Below are positions 30,724 through 40,486 of a stretch of 56,115 nt of DNA, one piece after another. A program made the position numbers and the translations under genes. The notes under the pieces were generated by a model. The model made no database searches, was not told the DNA's origin, and worked only from the letters and a program-made list of their open reading frames with translations. Origin of the DNA: Clostridia bacterium (GTDB taxonomy: Bacteria > Bacillota > Clostridia > Oscillospirales > CAG-272); the NCBI GenBank assembly GCA_017938205.1, contig JAGBCA010000057.1:1-56115 (forward strand). Direction: 5' to 3'. Positions within the stretch are counted from its first letter, which is position 1, and each line of letters begins with the position of its first letter.

Positions 30724-32268
30724 ATGACTTCAAGAATATACAGCGCAGGGCTTGTCGGCATTGACGGCTTTCTCGTCACGGTGGAATGCAGCGCGTGGGA
30801 CAGGATCCCCTGCTTTGACCTTGTCGGGCTGCCCGATGCCGCCGTCAAGGAGGCGAAAAACCGCGTGCGCTCCGCTTGCGAGAACAGCGGCTTTATGTTT
30901 CCGCCCTTGGATCTTTGCGTGAATCTCGCGCCCGCCAACCGCAAAAAGGAGGGTTCGGGCTTCGATATTGCCATCCTCATCTCCGTGCTCCAATGCCAGG
31001 GCATTCTGCCGCACGATATGGATCTTTCGGACAAGCTCTTCGTTGGCGAGCTCTCACTGACGGGCGAGGTGCGCGGCGTGGACGGCGTGCTCCCCATGTG
31101 CGTGCTTGCGCGCGACAAGGGCAAGAAGGAAATCTATGTGCCGATCGAGAATGCGCACGAGGCCGCCGTTGTAGAAGGGATCGAGGTATACGGAGTAAGA
31201 AGCTTCCGCCAGCTGATCAACCATCTGCTTGGCAAGGAGCGGATCGAAAAAACGCCCACGAGCTTTGACCCTGCGCGTCTTTCTCTGCGCGCGGGCGAGG
31301 AGGATTTTTCGGACGTGCGCGGTCAGCTGAAGGCCAAGCGCGCCTTGGAGATCGCCGCCGCAGGCGGACATAACGTGCTGATGATCGGCCCTCCCGGCTC
31401 GGGAAAATCCATGCTTGCCAAGCGCCTCGGCTCCATCCTGCCCGACATGAGCTTTGAGGAAGCGATCTCGGCAACCAAGGTGCATTCCGTGATGGGTATT
31501 CTGAAAACCGATCTGATCTGCCACCGCCCCTTCCGCTCTCCGCATCACACGGTTTCGCCCGTGGGGCTGATCGGCGGCGGTCAGAGCCCGAAGCCGGGCG
31601 AGATCTCGCTTGCTAACACGGGCGTTCTCTTCCTTGACGAGCTGCCCGAATTCCCGAAAAAGGTCACCGAAGCGCTGCGCCAGCCCTTGGAGGACGGGCA
31701 GGTCACCGTCACACGCGCGGCGGCCAAGGTTACCTACCCCTCGCGCTTCATGCTCGTTTGCGCGATGAACCCCTGCCATTGCGGCTACTACGGCGATCCG
31801 AACAAGCAGTGCACCTGCTCTCCCTCCGCCGTAAGAAAATATCTCGACCGCATCAGCGGACCGCTGCTTGACCGCATCGACATCGTGATCGAGCTTCCCT
31901 CCGTTTCCTACGATGAGATCTCGGGAAACACGCCGAAGGGCGAAAGCTCCGCCGAGATACGAAAGCGCGTGAATGCCGCGCGCGCCTTTGCAAAGGCGCG
32001 TCTTGCCGCGGCAGGCGATGCCTCCGATACGCTCAACGGCGCCATGACACCGAAGCAGCTACAAAAATACTGCGAGCCAAGCGAAGAGGCCAAGGAGCTC
32101 CTTCGCGAGGCCTTTGACTCCCTCGGTCTCTCCGCAAGAGGGCACGACCGCATCCTTCGTGTGGCGCGTACCATTGCCGATCTTGACGGCGCGGAACAAA
32201 TCGGTGCAGACCATATCGGAGAAGCAATTATGTATCGCTCGCTGGACAGAAAATATTGGAAGCGATAA
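30724..32268 (+). CDS. comM: YifB/ComM family Mg chelatase-like ATPase
   Basis: The 514-residue protein has the N-terminal YifB domain (GLVGIDGFLVTVE, FDLVGLPDAAVKEAKNRVRSA), a Lon-like fold segment, Walker A GPPGSGKS (222-229), the FLDELPEF Walker B and the C-terminal Mg-chelatase domain. ComM proteins are hexameric branch-migration helicases that help integrate DNA during natural transformation. The Clostridia versions are less studied. TTCGGAGGCTTCT precedes ATG 30724. The gene is monocistronic. Confidence 0.92.
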   Translation: MTSRIYSAGLVGIDGFLVTVECSAWDRIPCFDLVGLPDAAVKEAKNRVRSACENSGFMFPPLDLCVNLAPANRKKEGSGFDIAILISVLQCQGILPHDMDLSDKLFVGELSLTGEVRGVDGVLPMCVLARDKGKKEIYVPIENAHEAAVVEGIEVYGVRSFRQLINHLLGKERIEKTPTSFDPARLSLRAGEEDFSDVRGQLKAKRALEIAAAGGHNVLMIGPPGSGKSMLAKRLGSILPDMSFEEAISATKVHSVMGILKTDLICHRPFRSPHHTVSPVGLIGGGQSPKPGEISLANTGVLFLDELPEFPKKVTEALRQPLEDGQVTVTRAAAKVTYPSRFMLVCAMNPCHCGYYGDPNKQCTCSPSAVRKYLDRISGPLLDRIDIVIELPSVSYDEISGNTPKGESSAEIRKRVNAARAFAKARLAAAGDASDTLNGAMTPKQLQKYCEPSEEAKELLREAFDSLGLSARGHDRILRVARTIADLDGAEQIGADHIGEAIMYRSLDRKYWKR

Positions 32269-32303
32269 ACACATTTTCGGAAATAACAAATAATTTTTTG
32301 ATC

Positions 32304-32350
32304 AAAAAAAGGAATGAATCGGCATTTTGAAGCCGAAGCATTCCTTTTTT
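32304..32350. terminator. Bidirectional terminator between comM and the GH38 gene
   Basis: AAAAAAAGGAATG and TCGGC on the left pair with GCCGA and CATTCCTTTTTT on the right. Both flanking genes converge here. Confidence 0.88.
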
Positions 32351-32367
32351 ATTTGAATACCGGGATA

Positions 32368-35300
32368 TTATTTCTTCTCCAAAAGCACCGTATGGATCTC
32401 GAATGCGCCGAAATCCAGTGCGATGCGTCCGTCCTCAATGGAAAGCGGAGCGATCTCCCTCTCCATCAGATCCACGAGGGTTGCCTTTCTGAAATCCTCT
32501 GCAACGCGCAGCCTCACCCTTGCATGGCCCCCGAAGGCTTCAAAGAGACGAACGATCAGACCGTCACTCTTTTCGGCACGCTTGATACCATCAATGATCA
32601 CGGCGGGATCGTCGCATTCGATCATCGAAAAACGCTCCGCAAGATCTCCCTCTCCCCGTTCAATCGGGCAAGAAAGAAGCGGCTGATTGAGGCTGTATGC
32701 CTCTCGGATCACACCCGCGGCACGGAAATCTCCCCCGTGGGGCATAAGACTGCAGGTGAAAACGTGCAAGCCCTCGTCTGCCGTGGGATCGGGATCATCG
32801 GGGCATTTCAAAACGGTGAGAGCAAGCGTGCTTCCCTCCGCGCTATAGCCGTACTTGCAGTCATTCAGAAGCGCAAGGCCGTAGCCGTATTCCGAGATAT
32901 CCACCCATTTTTGAGCGCAAACCTCAAACTTGGCCTCCTCCCAGCTCGTGTTCTTATGCGTGGGGCGCGTTACGTGGCCGAACTGAATTTCGTAGGTCGC
33001 CTCGGTTGCATGGAGGTTGCAGGGGAAGAAGAGCTTCAATATCTGGTGCTTTTCATGCCAATCGATCTCATGCTCAAAATCGATGCGAGGTGAATCGGAA
33101 TAAAGCCAAAGCATTTGCTTTACCGTGGATTTTCCGTAAGTATGCAGGATTTCAAAACCTGCGCGCGTGCCGTCATATACAGCGCGGATCACCGCCGCAT
33201 CCGAAAGGATATACGGCTTTTCGGTTGCATACGGCTCCAGCTCCCACGCATCGTATATGTGCGGATGATCCTCGAATGCGCGAAATTCGTTCATACATGC
33301 GCCGCAGGGCACGAGCTCACGCTCGGCGCGCTTATCGTAAAGCGAGGTGATGCAGCCCGCACCGTCAAGGCAAATGCGGTAAAAATCATTTTCCGCCTCT
33401 CGCTCCCCCAACCAAACACGGGCAGGCCTTTTCTCGGGACGGATCACCGCATAGCCAAAGGCGGGGATTTCGTCCTTTGTCGCGTACGTCTCTCCGTCCA
33501 CCGTGATCGTGCCACGGCGCGCAAAGCCGAGCGGATTGTAAACGAGAACGCCGCCCGTGGTTTCGATGCGCGAGGCAAGCGCGGCGAGCTTCTCTTTCTT
33601 CACCGCATCGGTAAACTCCCGAACGCGGGCGTAATCCTCTTTTGTGAACTCATAAACCGAATGCACGCTCGATCCGGGGAGAATATCGTGAAATTGATTA
33701 TGAAGCACGTCCCTCCACGCAAGATCAAGGCCCTTCTTGTCATAATCACCGCCAAAATACAGATCCGTCACAGAAAGTGCCTCGGCAGCGCCGAGAGCAA
33801 GCTCAGACTTGCGGTTGCCGCGCTTCGTAGCGGCCTGGGAGGTATAAGTGCCTCTGTGGTATTCAAGATACAATTCTCCCACCCAGCGCGGCACACGGCC
33901 GAGCTTCTCTGCGTTTTCGGCAAACTGCGAGGAGAGCGCCTCGGAATAATCCGAAAGCAGGGAGAGGCGCAAAACCGGCATATCGGGCAAGCCCTTGGCA
34001 AGGCGATCTGCGTATTCCAGCATCTCGCGGGTGGGGCCGCCGCCTCCGTCTCCGTGACCGTAAGTATTCAAGGCAACGCTTGCATATTCCTTCTGCGAAA
34101 ATCTCTGCCACGCGCCCTTGATATAAGAGGGGATATTTTTACCAACGTAGGTGGTTTGGCGGTTCGGTATGCCGCTTTTCGCGTAATGCCAGGTAGTGAT
34201 GAAGGAAGAAAGAATTTCGCTACCGTCGATACCTTGCCAGAGAAAAGCATCCACGGGCATCGTATTCGTATCGTTCCAGCTGATTTTCGAGGTGATGAAA
34301 TGATCCACGCCGCTTTTTTTGAGGATCTGCGGCATCGATGCGCTATAACCGAAAACGTCGGGCAAAAAGCAGATATGGCTTTCCTTTCCGAACTCCTCGC
34401 GCATATATTTCTTTCCGTAAAGAAGCTGGCGCACAAGGCTCTCGCCGCTCGTCAGATTGCAGTCGCATTCAAGATACAACGCCCCCTCGATCTCCCAGCG
34501 CCCCGCCTCGGAAAGCGCTTTCACCTCGGCAAATTTTTCGGGTGCCTCCTCGGCAAGATAGCGATAAAGCTCCGGCTGAGAAAGCATAAATTTATAATCG
34601 GGATATTCTCCCATCAAAGAGATCGCCGTGGCGGCACTGCGCTGGATTTTTTCCCTTGTCTGCCGTCTGTCCCATTTCCATTCCACGTCGATATGCGTGT
34701 GGCCAACGCAATGTACAACGGGCTTGCCCTCGGTGGAGCAAAGCGCGCCGTAAAGCTCCTCCTCCAAAAGTGCGATCGCACGCTCCACGCTTGCAAAAAA
34801 GGCGGGCGAATCAAAATCACGAAGATCCAAAACGGCATGCGCCCTATCCAAAACGCGCATCACGGCGGCAAACTCGGCAGAATTCTCAAGATAAACGTCG
34901 CGGCAGGCTTCAAAAGGAACGAGCATATCGAAATACAGCTTTTCCACGCGGCGATGAACCGAAAGCAAGCGGCAAACCACAGGAAAATGCGATTGCTCAT
35001 TTCCCGAATACAGATAGCAATCCATACGGTACTTGCGACCGCCCGAAAGCGGCATCACGGTGTGGTTGATATCCATACCGCAAGCCATTTTTCCATCAAG
35101 ATAGAGAATCATCTGCGGATTGCAGGCATCCCAGCCCGTAACGCCGGTATTCATTTCTATAAAATAGGTTCTGTTTTCCTCGTCCTTCGGCACAGCGATC
35201 TCAGCTCTCAGCCAAAACCGCTTGTCTCTTCCATCCACCACGGAAAAAGACGCGTAATCCCCCTGCGGCGGCGTGTTTCCATTCTTATAATCAAAAACTT

Positions 35301-35394
35301 CAAAGCCGAGAAGCGGAATCTCAGTCACGGCTTTGCGCGATGCATCGCGCAAAAGCTTTAAGCACGTTTCGATTTTCGTAAGATAAAAATTCAT
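32368..35394 (-). CDS. Alpha-mannosidase, GH38 family
   Basis: The 1008-residue protein has a long N-terminal region, then the GH38 zinc motif HTHIDVEW (His234, Asp236), and the nucleophile Asp346 in FLPDVFGYSASMPQIL. A helical bundle (with HNQFHDILPGSSVH) and the C-terminal beta-rich domains follow. It should release alpha-linked mannose from oligosaccharides with retention. No signal peptide is present, so it acts on imported glycans in the cytoplasm, as do the known bacterial GH38 enzymes. It lies 15 bp after the sialidase-fold gene and shares its promoter. Confidence 0.93.
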   Translation of the reverse strand: MNFYLTKIETCLKLLRDASRKAVTEIPLLGFEVFDYKNGNTPPQGDYASFSVVDGRDKRFWLRAEIAVPKDEENRTYFIEMNTGVTGWDACNPQMILYLDGKMACGMDINHTVMPLSGGRKYRMDCYLYSGNEQSHFPVVCRLLSVHRRVEKLYFDMLVPFEACRDVYLENSAEFAAVMRVLDRAHAVLDLRDFDSPAFFASVERAIALLEEELYGALCSTEGKPVVHCVGHTHIDVEWKWDRRQTREKIQRSAATAISLMGEYPDYKFMLSQPELYRYLAEEAPEKFAEVKALSEAGRWEIEGALYLECDCNLTSGESLVRQLLYGKKYMREEFGKESHICFLPDVFGYSASMPQILKKSGVDHFITSKISWNDTNTMPVDAFLWQGIDGSEILSSFITTWHYAKSGIPNRQTTYVGKNIPSYIKGAWQRFSQKEYASVALNTYGHGDGGGGPTREMLEYADRLAKGLPDMPVLRLSLLSDYSEALSSQFAENAEKLGRVPRWVGELYLEYHRGTYTSQAATKRGNRKSELALGAAEALSVTDLYFGGDYDKKGLDLAWRDVLHNQFHDILPGSSVHSVYEFTKEDYARVREFTDAVKKEKLAALASRIETTGGVLVYNPLGFARRGTITVDGETYATKDEIPAFGYAVIRPEKRPARVWLGEREAENDFYRICLDGAGCITSLYDKRAERELVPCGACMNEFRAFEDHPHIYDAWELEPYATEKPYILSDAAVIRAVYDGTRAGFEILHTYGKSTVKQMLWLYSDSPRIDFEHEIDWHEKHQILKLFFPCNLHATEATYEIQFGHVTRPTHKNTSWEEAKFEVCAQKWVDISEYGYGLALLNDCKYGYSAEGSTLALTVLKCPDDPDPTADEGLHVFTCSLMPHGGDFRAAGVIREAYSLNQPLLSCPIERGEGDLAERFSMIECDDPAVIIDGIKRAEKSDGLIVRLFEAFGGHARVRLRVAEDFRKATLVDLMEREIAPLSIEDGRIALDFGAFEIHTVLLEKK

Positions 35395-35409
35395 ACAAGA
35401 AGCTCCTTT

Positions 35410-36663
35410 TTATTCTTCCACGGCAATTTTTCGGCAAAGCAAGGTTTTTCTGTTTTCTCCGTTTTCATCGGGAACGTAAAAATCCGTATATACGAGAAGT
35501 GCCGAGTGCGCATCCAAGGGAATCATATCCGAATAACCGCAACCGCTCCGCCACTCAAACGGTGCTCGGCTCTCTCCCGGGCAGGGCGGAATCTCTCTTG
35601 CATCGGGCTTCACCTCGGTAGAAAGCAGTTCAATCGGATCATCCCAAACCAAACCGTCGCGCGCATCGGTAGCACGAATGAAAAATCCGGGGCGCCCATA
35701 GGATGCAAGTGTCACGCCGCAGGAAAGCGAGCAAAGCGTGGGCCAAACACCGAGACGGTCAAAGATCTGCGGTTCACTGAAGCTTTTTCCCCCATCCGTT
35801 GAGCGGGCGTAATACATTGGAAACTGCATATCTAACGAATATCCCGTGCGCAGAAGCGTAAATATACTGCCGTCGGGCATAAAGGCCACATCCGCCTCGC
35901 AAAAGCCTTCGGCAAAATACGCCCTCGGCATTTTTCTGACATCGGGAACAAAGGGGATCGTGCAAACGAGCGACCACGAATGCGCCGCATCCTCCGATTT
36001 GAAATAATATTGCTGAAAGAAAAGATCCGGCGCGCTGTTTTCCGGATAAAGGCCGCGCCCATAATGCGTATGAAACAGCGTTCCGTCAGGCGATAGGCGC
36101 ATCCTACCGATCGGCCACGGACTGAAAAGATAATCCCGTCCTCCTCCGATGCACATATTCGGCCAATCGAGCTTTGCCTGCTCGCGAGACATCTCGCCTG
36201 TTTTGGGATCGTAACGATCCACGTACCATCCCTTATGCACCAAGGAATCGGGAATATCACTCGCCCGATACAATACGCGATCCCGCCCCGATTCCGGCCC
36301 ATATAAAACGCTTGCAGGTGCAGGAAGATTCTCGGGCGCTACGCGTACAATGGGAGCAGAATCAAGCTTTATACGCTCACCGTTCGGCAAGCGCATTGCC
36401 TGCCGCATCGATGCTGCCGCCCATTCTTCCTTTGGAAGCGCCTCCCAATGCTCTCCCTCATCCTTAGAAATGAAGAAAGCGCGTCCAAGCCTTGCGCCGT
36501 AGGCCTCGCCCGAGTCCTCGGTTATCTGTACACTGGCGTAAATCGCGCCATCCTCGGCACGATCCCCCAGCAGAGGGAACTGGAATTCCCCCCAGCCAAC
36601 GTCTTTATATCTCGGCCCCTGCGCTATAATCACAGGATCGGAAATTTTGAGTCTCACAGCCAT
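35410..36663 (-). CDS. Sialidase-superfamily (BNR/Asp-box) protein
   Basis: The 417-residue protein contains Asp-box repeats, for example SKDEGEHWE (about residue 65) and STDGGKSFSEP (about residue 290), which mark the six-bladed sialidase propeller. It lacks a signal peptide and membrane anchor, and I do not see the full Arg-triad pattern of a proven sialidase, so it may cleave another sugar or only bind glycans. GGGGGAGCGGTT precedes ATG 36663. The cotranscribed GH38 mannosidase suggests a shared glycan substrate. Confidence 0.7.
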   Translation of the reverse strand: MAVRLKISDPVIIAQGPRYKDVGWGEFQFPLLGDRAEDGAIYASVQITEDSGEAYGARLGRAFFISKDEGEHWEALPKEEWAAASMRQAMRLPNGERIKLDSAPIVRVAPENLPAPASVLYGPESGRDRVLYRASDIPDSLVHKGWYVDRYDPKTGEMSREQAKLDWPNMCIGGGRDYLFSPWPIGRMRLSPDGTLFHTHYGRGLYPENSAPDLFFQQYYFKSEDAAHSWSLVCTIPFVPDVRKMPRAYFAEGFCEADVAFMPDGSIFTLLRTGYSLDMQFPMYYARSTDGGKSFSEPQIFDRLGVWPTLCSLSCGVTLASYGRPGFFIRATDARDGLVWDDPIELLSTEVKPDAREIPPCPGESRAPFEWRSGCGYSDMIPLDAHSALLVYTDFYVPDENGENRKTLLCRKIAVEE

Positions 36664-36690
36664 AACCGCTCCCCCTTTGTCTTTTCTTTT

Positions 36691-36719
36691 ATTTTAGCAA
36701 ATATCGCCTTGTTTTTCAA
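36691..36719 (-). promoter_or_regulatory. Promoter of the sialidase-like/GH38 operon
   Basis: On the minus strand TTGAAA (36714-36719) and TAAAAT (36691-36696) are 17 bp apart. Its -35 element overlaps that of the divergent AraC promoter by one base. Confidence 0.65.
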
Positions 36720-36737
36720 TCAAATATGTGATAAAAT
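36709..36737 (+). promoter_or_regulatory. Promoter of the AraC gene next to GH38
   Basis: TTGTTT (36709-36714) and TAAAAT (36732-36737) with 17-bp spacing. It implies that a GTG at 36728 is not the translation start. Confidence 0.55.
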
Positions 36738-36748
36738 ATATCTGTATT

Positions 36749-37624
36749 GTGATATTTTCGCAAGAAAGATGGTGTTTTTCTATCAATATTAAAATTTTAA
36801 GTGCAGAGCGTTTCGTGGATACCGCCACGGGCATCGGCTATCGCATCGTCAACAGCCGAACCGAATACTTCACCGAGCACACGCATAATTACGCAGAGAT
36901 GTTCATTATGCTTTCGGGGCGCACCTGCCACACGGCAAACGGAACACGCAGAGAGCTTTCGGCAGGTGACGTTGTTTTTATCCGCCCCTCGGACGTCCAT
37001 AAATATTCCAAAATCAAAGACGAAGAATTCTCATTTTGCAACCTAACATTTACAAAAGAGACTTTAGAGAGCGCATTTTTCTATCTTGGCAACGGATTCC
37101 CTTCAAAAAATCTTTTGTGCGCACAGCAACCGCCAACCGCTACAATGGCACGCTATGAGCGGGAACGTTTTGAAAAGCAAATCGAATCCCTCGGTGCGAT
37201 TGCCGCCGAGGATGCACCGAGACGAAAAACCGCACTCCGCATTCTTTTGATGCAGCTTTTCACCACGCTTTTTTCGGATTTTTCGCACGAATCGCACCGC
37301 ATACCGCCGTGGCTGGAATTGCTTTGCGCCCGCATGCGCACCGAGGGCGGATTCAAAGAAGGAAGTGAGCAAATGATCGCTCTTTCCGGGCGCACGCGTG
37401 AGCATCTTGCGCGCTCTATGAAAAAATACACCGGCCAAACCGTTTCCGAATTTATCTCCGATCTGCGCCTGAATTATATTGCAAACATGCTGAAAAACTC
37501 CAACAAGCGCATCTCCGAGATCGTTTTTGAAAGCGGCTTTGGAACGCTCAGCCTCGCAACCACGCTTTTTAAGAAAAAATACGGCCTCTCCATGTCTGCC
37601 TATCGCGCACTCCATACGCCGTAA
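36749..37624 (+). CDS. AraC family transcriptional regulator
   Basis: The protein has an N-terminal cupin (EHTHNYAEMFIMLSGRT, then a DVVFIRPSDVHKY block) and a C-terminal AraC domain (REHLARSMKKYTGQTVSEFI and ISEIVFESGFGTLSLATTLFKKKYG). The start is uncertain: the frame opens with GTG at 36728, but a likely -10 element lies at 36732-36737, so GTG at 36749 (291 residues) or a later non-ATG codon is more likely; no clear ribosome site is seen, and translation may be nearly leaderless. It is divergent from the sialidase-like/GH38 operon, its probable target. Confidence 0.85.
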   Translation: MIFSQERWCFSINIKILSAERFVDTATGIGYRIVNSRTEYFTEHTHNYAEMFIMLSGRTCHTANGTRRELSAGDVVFIRPSDVHKYSKIKDEEFSFCNLTFTKETLESAFFYLGNGFPSKNLLCAQQPPTATMARYERERFEKQIESLGAIAAEDAPRRKTALRILLMQLFTTLFSDFSHESHRIPPWLELLCARMRTEGGFKEGSEQMIALSGRTREHLARSMKKYTGQTVSEFISDLRLNYIANMLKNSNKRISEIVFESGFGTLSLATTLFKKKYGLSMSAYRALHTP

Positions 37625-37683
37625 AAGCATATCCCGCTGCTACGCTGCATAGGATAAAAAAGAACGCGCGAGGGAGGCGAAGA

Positions 37684-38100
37684 ATGATAAACCGAAAAGA
37701 ATTTTCAGCGGGCGGGATATGCCATATGATCTGCGAAGCCAACCTTCCCGATCTGCCGGACGGCAAAGCAGGCGCGCGCATAAAAAAGATCCTGCAGGAG
37801 CTTTCCGAGACCGTGCTTCGCTCGGCCGAGCAAGCCCTTCCCTCTCTTTCACGGCAGTACGAAGAGGATCCCGATCCGAAAAAGGCCTTTCGCCACCGTC
37901 CGCTCTCGCTTTCCCTCGATTTTTTTCTTGAGGAAGAGGCTCGCGTCTACCGTATCCCCTGGGTGCTGCGGCTCTCGCGTGCAGGGCGCATTCTTTTTCA
38001 AAAAAACGGGGAGGCACGCTTCGATAAACGAAGCGGATGCCTCCTCGGAAAAAGAAAAACAAAAAAGCAAAAGAACAATGCCAAGATAGGCAGCCGCTAA
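37684..38100 (+). CDS. Hypothetical protein, 138 residues
   Basis: ATG 37684 follows a GGGAGGCGAAGA site, supporting a real gene. The product has a helical N-terminal half (ARIKKILQELSETVLRSAEQ), a conserved-looking centre (LSLSLDFFLEEEARVYRIPW) and a basic, Lys-rich tail. No membrane segment or catalytic motif is seen. I do not recognise the family. Its stop overlaps the stop region of the convergent helicase by 4 bp, with no terminator between, so the two transcripts would overlap at their 3' ends. Confidence 0.6.
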   Translation: MINRKEFSAGGICHMICEANLPDLPDGKAGARIKKILQELSETVLRSAEQALPSLSRQYEEDPDPKKAFRHRPLSLSLDFFLEEEARVYRIPWVLRLSRAGRILFQKNGEARFDKRSGCLLGKRKTKKQKNNAKIGSR

Positions 38101-40460
38101 TTTTCAGCCCAAAAACGGTCAAGCAGCATCCGCAAAGCCTTCGCATCCCCCACGAATTTCAAGCCGTGCCACAGCTGTGGCACGCTTTTTTTGTAGAGAG
38201 GATCGGCAAAGCGATCGTCGATCAGAACGATCACGCCGCGGTCACTCTCGCGGCGGATCACACGTCCCGCCGCCTGCAAAACGCGGTGAAATCCGGGATA
38301 GATATAAGCGTACTGCTTGCCCGCCTCGTATTTTTCCTCATAGTAAGCGGCCATGGCCTCGCGCTCATAGGAAACGCCGGGCAGCCCCGTGCCGACGACG
38401 ATCGCACCGATCAGGCTATCTCCCGCAAGGTCAATGCCCTCGGAATAGATGCCACCCATCACGCAGAACGCAACGAGATAGCCCTCCTTTTCCTCGCGGA
38501 AGGCATCCAGGAACGCGGCACGCTCCTCGGTCTTCATCGTGCGCTTTTGCTCCAGCACGCGAACCTTCGGATACTTCGCGCGGAAGGCGGCGGCCAGCGT
38601 TTCATTGTAAGCAAACGAGGGTGAAAACACCATATAGTGGCCGCGCTTTGCCGAAACCGTGGCGGCAATGACGCGCAAAACGGCAGGGAGCGTGTCCTCT
38701 CTTTGCAGAAACCGCGTGCCGATCTTATCCATAATGGAGATCGACATCTGCTCCTTTACGAAGGGCGAGGGCACCTCTAAGATCTCGCCGTCACCGCCGA
38801 GCACCGATTTGAAATAGGTGATCGGTGTGAGCGTGCCCGAAAAGAAGATCGCGCTATGCCCCTTCGCAAGTCTTGCGCGGATCACGCCCGCGGGATCGAT
38901 GCAGAAGAGCTTTAAGGAGAGCCGCCCCTCTTCAAGAAATACAAAATACTCGTACCGATGGTCAAAGCAGGTAAGGATCTCGAAAAAGCGCTTCAGGCGA
39001 TAATAATAATCCTTGATCGGTCGCAGCTCCGCAGCAGGGCGAGCGCGGCTTGAAAACAAGGTTTCTTCTGCGGCATGAAGCAAGGAAACCGTCAGATCAA
39101 AAAGCCCCTCCGGCAGATCCTTGCCATGTGCAAAGGCGAAAAGATTGCCGTTCTCATCCCGTCTTGTTTCCTCTTTTACAAGCGGATATAGTATATTATG
39201 AAAAGTATTCTTTACATTTTCTATCTCTTTTTGCAAAGGAGAGTGCTCGGGAAGAGCAATGCCCTCGGCAAGAAGCTCACTCTCCTCTATGCGCGCGGAA
39301 TACATCTCCGAGGCTCTGTCCGGCAGGTTGTGCGCCTCGTCCACAAGGAAGGCATAGCGGCCGCCCTCGGTGAAATACCGCCGCAGGAACACCACGGGAT
39401 CAAAGAGATAGTTAAAGTCGCAGATCACAACGTCGCAAAGCTCGGAATAGCAGAGTGAAAGCTCGTGCACGCAGACCTCAAATTTGACCGCCGCCGTGAA
39501 AATATCCCTCTCCTCTGCCACCGCAGGTGCATTGTCATAGAGCCAGAGCGCCGCCTCGGTGAGGCGCTTGTTTGCGGAGAGCGGACAGTTCTCCGCGCCC
39601 TCGCGGCAGGCAAGTCCGTGCGGACACACACGCTCCTTGGCGCTTAGGATCACGGCGCGCAGGATCGCGCCCTTTTTCGTCATATCCAGCAGGCAATCCC
39701 TTGCGCTGTAGGCGATGGTCGTCTTTGGCGTTAAATAAAAGATCTTGTCGCATTTGCCCTTGCCGAGCGCGCGGAGCGCGGGATAAAGAGAGGAAACGGT
39801 TTTTCCGATGCCCGTGGGAGCCTCAGCATACAGCGTTTTCCCTGCGCTGATCGCACGGTACACACCGCGCACGAACACATCCTGCCCCTCGCGCATACTT
39901 CCGTAAGGAAACCTCAGATCGGCAAGAGAGGGCAAACGGCGCATCACGCGATCGATCGCGGGGCGCGCATAGAGCTGTACCGCCGCACGGCATTTTGCAA
40001 AAAATCCCTCTAACTTTTCGATCGAAAGGCTCTCGGTTTTCTCCGTGAAGGCCAAGGTGTCGGGATTGATATAGAGAACGCGCAATTTGATCTTTTTATA
40101 CGATGCGATCCTTGCGTACATATACGCGGCAATATATCCCTCTCCGCGCACCTGCTGCACAAGTGCCCTCGGGGGGCGCGAGGGGTTGCCGTCCACACCG
40201 CGTGCGATCGTCAGCGAATCGAAGGAGATATGCTGCACCTTGGCGTGAAGCGAAAAATGCGTGCCGTCCTCGCTCTCGAAAGGATAAAAGAGCTTTTCCT
40301 CCTTCGCATCGGGCATGGCCTCCTGCAAGGCATAACGCAGAGCGGGCGAGAGCGCCTCCTCCTCTTCGATGGGGCGGGCGGTGCTGATGCCGCGCCTTGC
40401 CAGCATGACCCATTCCGTCAGCGAAACGGCGATCTCGCCGCTTTCCTTATCGTATCTCAA
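38097..40460 (-). CDS. XPD/DinG-type iron-sulfur superfamily 2 DNA helicase
   Basis: The start is set at TTG 40460: AAAGGGGGCGG lies 7 bases upstream, whereas the ATG at 40496 lies upstream of the transcription start (-10 at 40487-40492). The 787-residue product has Walker A APTGIGKT, motif II LVDEAHNL and four Cys after Walker A (VCPHGLACREGAENCPL and CVHELSLCY region) fitting an iron-sulfur cluster. C-terminal motifs include FSGTLTPI, GGIYSEGIDLAGD and QAAGRVIRRESD. It should unwind DNA 5' to 3', in repair or in resolving structured DNA. It stands among carbohydrate genes without an obvious link. Confidence 0.9.
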   Translation of the reverse strand: MRYDKESGEIAVSLTEWVMLARRGISTARPIEEEEALSPALRYALQEAMPDAKEEKLFYPFESEDGTHFSLHAKVQHISFDSLTIARGVDGNPSRPPRALVQQVRGEGYIAAYMYARIASYKKIKLRVLYINPDTLAFTEKTESLSIEKLEGFFAKCRAAVQLYARPAIDRVMRRLPSLADLRFPYGSMREGQDVFVRGVYRAISAGKTLYAEAPTGIGKTVSSLYPALRALGKGKCDKIFYLTPKTTIAYSARDCLLDMTKKGAILRAVILSAKERVCPHGLACREGAENCPLSANKRLTEAALWLYDNAPAVAEERDIFTAAVKFEVCVHELSLCYSELCDVVICDFNYLFDPVVFLRRYFTEGGRYAFLVDEAHNLPDRASEMYSARIEESELLAEGIALPEHSPLQKEIENVKNTFHNILYPLVKEETRRDENGNLFAFAHGKDLPEGLFDLTVSLLHAAEETLFSSRARPAAELRPIKDYYYRLKRFFEILTCFDHRYEYFVFLEEGRLSLKLFCIDPAGVIRARLAKGHSAIFFSGTLTPITYFKSVLGGDGEILEVPSPFVKEQMSISIMDKIGTRFLQREDTLPAVLRVIAATVSAKRGHYMVFSPSFAYNETLAAAFRAKYPKVRVLEQKRTMKTEERAAFLDAFREEKEGYLVAFCVMGGIYSEGIDLAGDSLIGAIVVGTGLPGVSYEREAMAAYYEEKYEAGKQYAYIYPGFHRVLQAAGRVIRRESDRGVIVLIDDRFADPLYKKSVPQLWHGLKFVGDAKALRMLLDRFWAEN

Positions 40461-40486
40461 AACACCGCCCCCTTTCTTTTTTCTAT

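Noticed and set aside
33115..35361. 748-codon plus-strand open frame opposite the GH38 gene
   Set aside because: The minus strand encodes a complete GH38 enzyme with all catalytic motifs; the opposite frame lacks a ribosome site and recognisable domains.
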